DNA of 11,993 nt, from the NCBI GenBank assembly GCA_051961995.1, contig JBQCCR010000026.1:1-11993 (forward strand), in the 5' to 3' direction. Positions 7,119 to 11,993 of the stretch are shown piece by piece (the first letter of the stretch is position 1; the number at the start of each line of letters is the position of its first letter). Under the pieces are notes generated by a model. That model saw only the letters and a list, made by a program, of their open reading frames with translations. It was not told the origin of the DNA and did no database searches. The DNA comes from 66-474 sp051961995 (GTDB taxonomy: Bacteria > Pseudomonadota > Gammaproteobacteria > Xanthomonadales > Rhodanobacteraceae). Position numbers and translations under genes: made by a program.

Positions 7119-8502
7119 CCAGTGTCTCCACGGCTTTGCGGAAACGCGCTGCGATGCGTTCTTCGTCGCGATGGTGAAAATCGCGTACGACCCATTCGCC
7201 GTTCGCCATCACGTCCCGGACCAGCGGCGTGTTGCCGGAGAAGATGAAGCTGTCCGGCACGTTGCGCCCATCGCGCGCGGCGAGCAGCGGCGAAGTATCG
7301 TCCAGCACGAGCAGATCGGCGCGCGAGCCCAGGCCGAACGGCGCCAGCCCGGAAGCCTGCGTGCCGCCCTGCAACGCGGCTTTCCACAAAGAGTCGCCGA
7401 CACTCGCGCCCGCTTCGCGCACGGCGATGTTGCGCTGGCGCGCGACCAGGCGCTGGCCGTATTCCAGCCAGCGCAGTTCTTCCACCGGCGACACCGAGAT
7501 ATGCGAATCCGAACCGATGCCGAGCGCACCACTTGTTTCCAGATACTTTTCGAGCGGGAACAAGCCGTCGCCAAGATTCGCCTCGGTGGTCGGGCACAAG
7601 CCGGCGACAGCGCCGGATCGCGCGATACTCGTGATCTCGCTTTCGTTCAGGTGCGTGGCGTGGACCAGGCACCAGCGCGCATCGACCTGCGCATGATCGA
7701 GCAGCCAGCGCACCGGACGCGCGCCGCGTACGGCGACGCACTCTTCCACTTCGCCGATTTGTTCGGCGATGTGGATGTGGATGGGGAAATATTTCTCGCT
7801 TCCGGAACAGGGTCGGGATGAGGGTTCGGCGGCGCTCGTCAGCACATCCCTCATCGCCGTTTCCGGCACCGCGCGCAACGAATGCAGCGCAATGCCGACG
7901 CGCAATGTCGGCGATTCCAGTGTGCACACGCGTTCGATCAGCCTCGAATACGCCTGCACATCCATGCCGAAGCGGCGCTGGCGTTCGCTCAGCGGACGTC
8001 CGTCGAAACCGCCGCTCATGTACAGCACCGGCAGCAGGGTCAGGCCAATGCCCGCTTCACGCGCGGCTTCCGCGATCGCCAGCGACATCGCTGCCGGATC
8101 GGCATAAGGCTTGCCGTCCGGCGCATGGTGCAGGTAATGGAATTCACAGACGTGCGTGTAGCCGGCTTTCAGCATCTCGACGTACAACTGCGCGGCGATC
8201 GCGCGCAAGTCGTCGGGGCCGATGGTCGAGGCGAAGGCGTACATGGTTTCGCGCCAGGTCCAGAAGCTGTCCTGGCTGGAAGAGGATCCGCGTCGCTCGG
8301 CCAGCCCCGCCATCGCGCGCTGGAAAGCATGCGAATGCAGGTTCGGCATGCCGGGCAGTACGAAACGGCCGAGGTGTCTGCCGCCTTCGGGCGCGTCCGC
8401 ATCGATCGCCGCCATGCGGCCCTGCTCCACCCGCAGCCGGACATCGCGCACCCAGCCGTCCGGCGTGAACAGGTGATCCGCGTGGAAAATTTCACCCTGC
8501 AT
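7108..8502 (-). CDS. hutF: Formimidoylglutamate deiminase
   Basis: HutF is the metal-dependent amidohydrolase that converts N-formimidoyl-L-glutamate to N-formyl-L-glutamate plus ammonia. It belongs to the five-step histidine pathway and needs HutG to finish. The 464 residues carry NLHSHAFQRAMAGLAE (54-69; metal ligands His56 and His58), IHIHIAEQ (241-248; His244, Glu247), WCLVHATHL (His281) and GSDSHISV (Asp332). These match the P. aeruginosa ligands as I recall them, with a constant shift of 12 after an extra stretch at about 226-239. Other HutF blocks are DSFWTWRE, FHYLHH, LCPTTEANLGDG and EELRWLEYGQR. The ATG at 8502 follows AAGGAG with 5 nt spacing, a strong site. The ClC gene ends 63 bp upstream on the same strand, so co-transcription is possible. 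The 3' end overlaps the convergent lipoprotein gene. Confidence 0.97.
   Translation of the reverse strand: MQGEIFHADHLFTPDGWVRDVRLRVEQGRMAAIDADAPEGGRHLGRFVLPGMPNLHSHAFQRAMAGLAERRGSSSSQDSFWTWRETMYAFASTIGPDDLRAIAAQLYVEMLKAGYTHVCEFHYLHHAPDGKPYADPAAMSLAIAEAAREAGIGLTLLPVLYMSGGFDGRPLSERQRRFGMDVQAYSRLIERVCTLESPTLRVGIALHSLRAVPETAMRDVLTSAAEPSSRPCSGSEKYFPIHIHIAEQIGEVEECVAVRGARPVRWLLDHAQVDARWCLVHATHLNESEITSIARSGAVAGLCPTTEANLGDGLFPLEKYLETSGALGIGSDSHISVSPVEELRWLEYGQRLVARQRNIAVREAGASVGDSLWKAALQGGTQASGLAPFGLGSRADLLVLDDTSPLLAARDGRNVPDSFIFSGNTPLVRDVMANGEWVVRDFHHRDEERIAARFRKAVETLASG
7786..7824 (-). other. Repeat-like insert within hutF
   Basis: Residues 227-239 (about SSRPCSGSEKYF) have no counterpart in the P. 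aeruginosa HutF sequence as I remember it. The coding DNA here contains CCCTCATCCCGACCCTGTTC followed by CGGAAGCGAGAA, which resembles the CCCTCACCC-AACCCTCTCCC intergenic repeats of related bacteria. It includes the palindromes TTCCGGAA (7800-7807) and GAAATATTTC (7786-7795). The insert keeps the frame and sits directly before the IHIHIAEQ metal-binding strand. Origin from a repeat is inference. Confidence 0.35.
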
Positions 8503-8565
8503 GGGAACTCCTTTGCACGCGCAGGCTAACGGCAGCGCCTGTCCCACGCCAGCATCCCGGGATCC

Positions 8566-9996
8566 TCAATGCAGTTCGTCGCCGCCCGGCACATCGCTGC
8601 GCATCGCCTTGCGCCGGCGATCACGCCACCAGCGCAGCAGCCCGTAGGACAACCGCACTTTCTCCTCGCCGACCGGCAGATCGGCGCGCGCGAAGATCCA
8701 CGACGATTTCGAGTAGGCGATCTGCTGCTCGGGATACACGCTGCGATGGCCGATGATGAGATAGGCGGCCACGGAGGCACCGGCGACGTAGAGCGTCGAA
8801 TCCGCGCCGAACATTTCCACGCCCATCAGGATCGCGGCGATCGGCGCATTGGAAGCGGAAGCCACCACCGCGACCAGGCCGACCGCCGCACCGAGCGCGG
8901 CCTGCAGGCCCAGCAGGTGCGCGAACGCGCCGCCCAGCACGGCGCCGATCACGAATTGCGGCGTGACGATGCCTGCGTAGAATCCCGAGCCCAGCGTGAT
9001 CGCCACCAGCAACGCCTTCCAGAGGAAACCGAGGTACGGCATCGCCTGCCCGTGCAGTGCCTGGTCCATCAGCGGCAGGCTCAGGCCGAGGTAATCGGTG
9101 GGCACGGCCAGGACCATGAGCGCCAGCAGCACGCCACCGATCAGCGGCAGCAGCGGCGGCCAGATCGAGTACTGCGCACGCAGATGCGCAAACAGGCGCC
9201 TGATCATTCGCAGCAGCTCGACGAAGATCCACGCGGCCGCACCGCACAGGATTCCGATCACCACCGTCTTGAGGAACAGCACTTCCGTGAAATCCCCGTC
9301 GAAGGCGACGTGATACACGGGATACGGCACGCCGAGGTAACGGCTGACCTCGAACGCGGTGACGCCGGCGACGATTCCCGGGAACAGGAAGTCGTGGCGG
9401 ATGCGGCCGATCGCCAGCATTTCCACGCCATAGATGGCCCCCGCGACCGGCGTGCCGAACACGCTGGCAAAACCCGCGCTGACCCCGCAGGCCAGCAGCC
9501 GCTTGCGCATCTCGGGATTGAGGTGCAACACCCGCCCGATGCCGGCCGCGATGCTGGCACCGATGTGCGAGCACGGGCCTTCCTTGCCGCCCGAACCGCC
9601 GCAGCCCAGCGTGATCAATGCCGCCAGCGGTTTGATCCAGAACGTGCGGAACGGCATGCGACCGTGCTGCTCGTTCACCGCGACGATGGCGTTATCGCGA
9701 TAGCCGCTGCGGCTCAGGCGATAGCCGTAATGCAGCAGCAGGCCGTTGGCGAAGCCGCCGATCGGCAGCAGGCTCATCTGCAGCCACAGCGGCGCGGCAT
9801 ACGCGCGGCCTGCGGTCGCGAACAACAGGTGCAGAAAAATGCTGCACCCGCCGCCGATCACTGCACCGGTGAAGATGGACAGCACCAGCCATTGCACGAC
9901 GGTCGCCAGCATCACCAGTGGCTCGGCGAGATGGAAACGTCGCATGGCGAACCCGAACCGTGTGCGGAGGAGCAGCCGCGGATTATGCCAGTGCAT
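8566..9996 (-). CDS. ClC-family chloride channel/transporter, divergent filter
   Basis: This gene encodes a 476-residue polytopic inner-membrane protein of the ClC anion family, with about ten or more hydrophobic segments and no CBS domains. Signature blocks are GCGGSGGKEGPCSHIGASIA (131-150; GKEGP corresponds to GREGP, gating glutamate Glu139), GVSAGFASVFGTPVAGAIYG (171-190) and GSGFYAGIVTPQFVIGAVLG (336-355). Aligned by hand to E. coli ClcA, the first filter motif GSGIP becomes SGYRD (97-101), GIFAP becomes GIVTP (342-346), and the proton glutamate E203 falls on Met193. This suggests a divergent subfamily whose coupling or ion choice may differ. The start at 9996 has only a weak ribosome site; Met18 (9945) is an alternative. 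It lies 63 bp before hutF on the same strand and is divergent from hutI across 103 bp in which I see no clear promoter. Confidence 0.9.
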   Translation of the reverse strand: MHWHNPRLLLRTRFGFAMRRFHLAEPLVMLATVVQWLVLSIFTGAVIGGGCSIFLHLLFATAGRAYAAPLWLQMSLLPIGGFANGLLLHYGYRLSRSGYRDNAIVAVNEQHGRMPFRTFWIKPLAALITLGCGGSGGKEGPCSHIGASIAAGIGRVLHLNPEMRKRLLACGVSAGFASVFGTPVAGAIYGVEMLAIGRIRHDFLFPGIVAGVTAFEVSRYLGVPYPVYHVAFDGDFTEVLFLKTVVIGILCGAAAWIFVELLRMIRRLFAHLRAQYSIWPPLLPLIGGVLLALMVLAVPTDYLGLSLPLMDQALHGQAMPYLGFLWKALLVAITLGSGFYAGIVTPQFVIGAVLGGAFAHLLGLQAALGAAVGLVAVVASASNAPIAAILMGVEMFGADSTLYVAGASVAAYLIIGHRSVYPEQQIAYSKSSWIFARADLPVGEEKVRLSYGLLRWWRDRRRKAMRSDVPGGDELH

Positions 9997-10099
9997 GGCC
10001 GTGTTCCCGTGGCGCGGACGGCAACTGCGCTAACCTTGCACTCGCCCCGCCCGGGATCGTGGCCCGGCAACCGCGCCAGCCATCAATCATTTTTCGAAC

Positions 10100-11344
10100 A
10101 TGACCGCAACGCGTTGGGATCACCTGCTGCTCGATTGCAATCTGGTCACGCTGGCCAGCGATACCGGTTACGGCGTGATCGAACGTGGCGCGCTGGGCTG
10201 GCGCGATGGCGTCATCACTTTTGCCGGTGCCATGGGTGAACTGCCCGGCGCACCGGACTCACTCGCAACGAAAGTCGAATCCCTGCACAGCGCCTGGGTC
10301 ACGCCGGGACTGGTGGACTGCCACACGCACCTGGTGTTCGCCGGCACGCGCGCGGATGAATTCCAGCGGCGCCTGCGTGGCGAGAGCTACGAAGCGATCG
10401 CGCGCGACGGCGGCGGGATTCTCTCCACCGTGCGGGCGACGCGCGCGGCATCGGAAGACGAGTTGCTCGCGCAATCGCTCCCGCGCGCGCGCGGGCTGGT
10501 TGCGGATGGCGTCACCACGATCGAGATCAAATCCGGCTACGGCCTGGATCTCGACACCGAACTGAAAATGCTGCGCGTGGCGCGGAGGATCGGCGCGGAG
10601 CTCGGCGTCACGGTGCGCACCACCCTGCTCGGGTTGCACGCTCTCCCGCCGGAATACAGGGATTGCCGCGACGAGTACGTGGCAAGGGTCTGCGACGAAT
10701 GGCTGCCCGCCGCGCAGGCAGCAAATCTCGCTGATGCCGTGGACGCATTCTGCGAAGGGATCGGCTTCACACCGGATGAAGTGCGCCGCGTGTTCGAGCG
10801 TGCGCGCGAACTCGGACTGCCGGTGAAGCTGCACGCGGATCAGCTGTCCGACCTGGGAGGCGGCGGACTGGCCGCCGGACACGCGGCGCTTTCAGCCGAT
10901 CATCTGGAATGCGCGAGCGAGTCGGGCATCGCTGCAATGGGGCGTGCAGGAACCGTGGCGGTGCTGTTGCCGGGCAGTTTCTACGCGCTGCGCGAAAACC
11001 GCGTGCCACCGATTCCCGCCATGCGCGAACACGGCGTGCCCATGGCAGTGGCGACCGATCTCAATCCCGGCACCTCGCCGCTGCGTTCGCTGCGGCTGGC
11101 GATCTCGATGGCGTGCACGCTGTTCCGGCTCACGCCGGAGGAAGCGCTGCGCGGCGCGACCGTGAATGCCGCGCGCGCGCTGGGCCTGCCCGACCGCGGA
11201 CGGCTCGTCGCCGGGCAACACGCGGACTGCGTGGTCTGGAACATTCGCGAGCCGGCGGAGCTCGCCTACTGGATCGGCGGCGCACTGGCCCGGCACGTGT
11301 TCGCAGGCGGACTCGAAATGGCCTGTCGTGGCGATCATTCCTGA
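10100..11344 (+). CDS. hutI: Imidazolonepropionase
   Basis: HutI is the cytoplasmic metal-dependent amidohydrolase that opens the ring of 4-imidazolone-5-propionate to give N-formimidoyl-L-glutamate, the product of HutU's reaction being its substrate and its own product being HutF's substrate. The 414 residues match the usual length of about 405. Motifs are VTPGLVDCHTHLVFAGTRADEF (from residue 67; metal ligands His75 and His77), YEAIARDGGGILSTV, TIEIKSGYGLD (140-150), LHALPPEY, FCEGIGF, KLHADQL (His245), SADHLE and VATDLNPGTSP (Asp320). The ATG at 10100 is the family-expected start, but no Shine-Dalgarno sequence precedes it (ATCATTTTTCGAAC), so translation may be weak or leaderless. It is divergent from the ClC gene and is not joined to hutF or hutU. 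Identification is secure. Confidence 0.97.
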   Translation: MTATRWDHLLLDCNLVTLASDTGYGVIERGALGWRDGVITFAGAMGELPGAPDSLATKVESLHSAWVTPGLVDCHTHLVFAGTRADEFQRRLRGESYEAIARDGGGILSTVRATRAASEDELLAQSLPRARGLVADGVTTIEIKSGYGLDLDTELKMLRVARRIGAELGVTVRTTLLGLHALPPEYRDCRDEYVARVCDEWLPAAQAANLADAVDAFCEGIGFTPDEVRRVFERARELGLPVKLHADQLSDLGGGGLAAGHAALSADHLECASESGIAAMGRAGTVAVLLPGSFYALRENRVPPIPAMREHGVPMAVATDLNPGTSPLRSLRLAISMACTLFRLTPEEALRGATVNAARALGLPDRGRLVAGQHADCVVWNIREPAELAYWIGGALARHVFAGGLEMACRGDHS

Positions 11345-11392
11345 TCGCAATCGGGCGTGGACATACAAATCCACACTCTGGCGCCGCGTTCG

Positions 11393-11504
11393 CGTGAAAG
11401 TCACGGATTGTGAACGCCAACCAGCTCACACTTTGCGCAAATAGACGTCCAAATACATGCGCGTTTTCGTGAACTGCGTTCACGCGACCGTCACAGAGTG
11501 TGAC
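11393..11504. promoter_or_regulatory. Cluster of short inverted repeats in the leader of the SCPU gene
   Basis: The 243-bp gap between hutI and the SCPU gene contains three palindromes with 3-nt spacers: CGTGA-AAG-TCACG (11393-11405), CGTGAAC-TGC-GTTCACG (11468-11484) and GTCACA-GAG-TGTGAC (11490-11504). Further half-sites are TTGTGAAC (11408-11415), CTCACAC (11425-11431) and ATGTGAG (11514-11520). TTTGCGCAAA (11432-11441) is a perfect palindrome, and CAAATA is repeated at 11438 and 11450. The shared GTGA/TCAC core suggests repeated binding of one dimeric regulator. None has the TGTGA-N6-TCACA spacing of a CRP/Clp site. I see no strong -35/-10 pair here. Confidence 0.45.
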
Positions 11505-11587
11505 CGCCCGAGCATGTGAGCACTGTGTCTCGTTTGTAGTGCCGCATGGCAACGAAGATGCCGCCCGCCAATTACAGGGTGGCCGAA

Positions 11588-11993
11588 ATGAACACCGTCC
11601 GTTCCAAAACGACATTCAAGACGATCGCACTGGCCGCGCTGTGCGCGGCGGCGGGTCTTGCCCCTTCCGCGATCGCGGGAGAAGCCGGCGCGCAGTTGCG
11701 CGTGTCGGTGCACATTGTCGCCTCGTGCCGCTTCACGGTGGACAGCGCAGCGCTGTCGTTCGGCGATGTCGAACAGGACGCGGGCAGCGCCAATGCACAA
11801 ACCGAACTGGGCGTGCTCTGCTCGAGCAAGCAGCCGTATGCAATCGGTTTCGACTACGGCCAGCACGCCGATGGCGCGCAGCGCCGCATGAGCGACGGCA
11901 GCAACGGTGTTGCCTACCAGTTGTATGCGGATGCAAGTCACCGCACGCCGCTCGGACCGGTGGGCAGCAGTGGCGCCGTGCGCGGGGTCGGCA
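11588..11993 (+). CDS. Spore-coat-U (SCPU) domain secreted protein, fimbrial subunit-like, cut by window edge
   Basis: The first 135 codons are present; the rest lies beyond the right edge. Residues 1-30 form a signal peptide (KTIALAALCAAAGLAPSAIA), probably cut after AIA. The domain then follows the SCPU/CsuA pattern: LRVSVHIVASCRFTVDSAALSFGDV (Cys47), TELGVLCSSKQPYAIGFDYG (Cys78, likely paired with Cys47) and YQLYADASHRTPLG. Proteins of this family are secreted subunits of archaic chaperone-usher pili in Gram-negative bacteria, often encoded in groups with a chaperone and usher; whether those follow here is off the window. The ATG at 11588 follows AGGGTGG with 5 nt spacing and gives the best signal peptide. 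In-frame ATGs at 11546 and 11558 would add 14 or 10 residues and lack better ribosome sites. Confidence 0.88.
   Translation, partial: MNTVRSKTTFKTIALAALCAAAGLAPSAIAGEAGAQLRVSVHIVASCRFTVDSAALSFGDVEQDAGSANAQTELGVLCSSKQPYAIGFDYGQHADGAQRRMSDGSNGVAYQLYADASHRTPLGPVGSSGAVRGVG

Noticed and set aside
8569..10239. 556-codon open frame on the plus strand
   Set aside because: It runs antisense through the whole ClC gene and into hutI, has a composition rich in H, R, Q and D, has no recognisable domain, and is explained by high GC at third codon positions.
11357..11374. HutC-like operator or terminator after hutI (GTGGA...TCCAC, with TTGTATGT on the minus strand)
   Set aside because: Only one half resembles the TTGTATGT half-site as I remember it, the palindrome is short with an 8-nt loop, and it lies downstream of hutI rather than at a hut promoter.
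11409..11430. CRP/Clp site TGTGA...TCACA
   Set aside because: The half-sites are separated by 12 nt rather than the 6 nt of the CRP consensus.

Overview
The window is GC-rich DNA of Gammaproteobacterial type. The gene mix suggests Lysobacterales/Xanthomonadales, perhaps Rhodanobacteraceae: a DUF4034-like TPR protein, a bacterial thiopurine methyltransferase, a HutF-type histidine pathway, and a spore-coat-U fimbrial subunit. This placement rests on gene content and protein style, not on a marker gene. Genes are packed on both strands and no gap exceeds 300 bases; the longest are 11345-11587 (243 bp) and 3018-3246 (229 bp).

Layout. On the minus strand at the left edge is the N-terminal third of hutU (1-582). 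Upstream of it on the same strand is a membrane-anchored DUF4034/TPR protein (638-2284). Divergent from that is tpm (2361-3017, +). tpm converges on a gamma-glutamyltransferase-family gene (3247-5064, -), and the 229-bp gap between them holds two dense palindromic repeat structures. Further right on the minus strand are a 55-aa lipoprotein (5144-5311) and an aldo/keto reductase (5407-6396). A 211-aa lipoprotein gene (6483-7118, +) then converges on hutF (7108-8502, -), overlapping it by 11 bp. A ClC-family chloride channel or transporter (8566-9996, -) lies just upstream of hutF. Divergent from it is hutI (10100-11344, +), then a leader full of small inverted repeats, then the start of an SCPU-domain secreted protein that runs off the right edge (11588-11993, +).

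How the genes work together. Three of the histidine-to-glutamate enzymes are present: urocanate hydratase (HutU), imidazolonepropionase (HutI) and formimidoylglutamate deiminase (HutF). HutF marks the five-step route through N-formylglutamate, as in Pseudomonas, which also needs hutH and hutG; neither is in the window. The three hut genes are not one operon but lie on both strands with unrelated genes between them. The gamma-glutamyltransferase-family protein could add periplasmic glutamyl-peptide breakdown, but several substrate-binding residues of classical GGT are replaced.

I see no phage, transposase, CRISPR array, toxin-antitoxin pair, tRNA or rRNA, and no clearly new multi-gene system. 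The most unusual items are the nested palindromic element at 3101-3203, a perfect hairpin over the ribosome binding site of the small lipoprotein, an insert in HutF that resembles an intergenic repeat, non-canonical key residues in the GGT and ClC proteins, and a cluster of inverted half-sites ahead of the SCPU gene.
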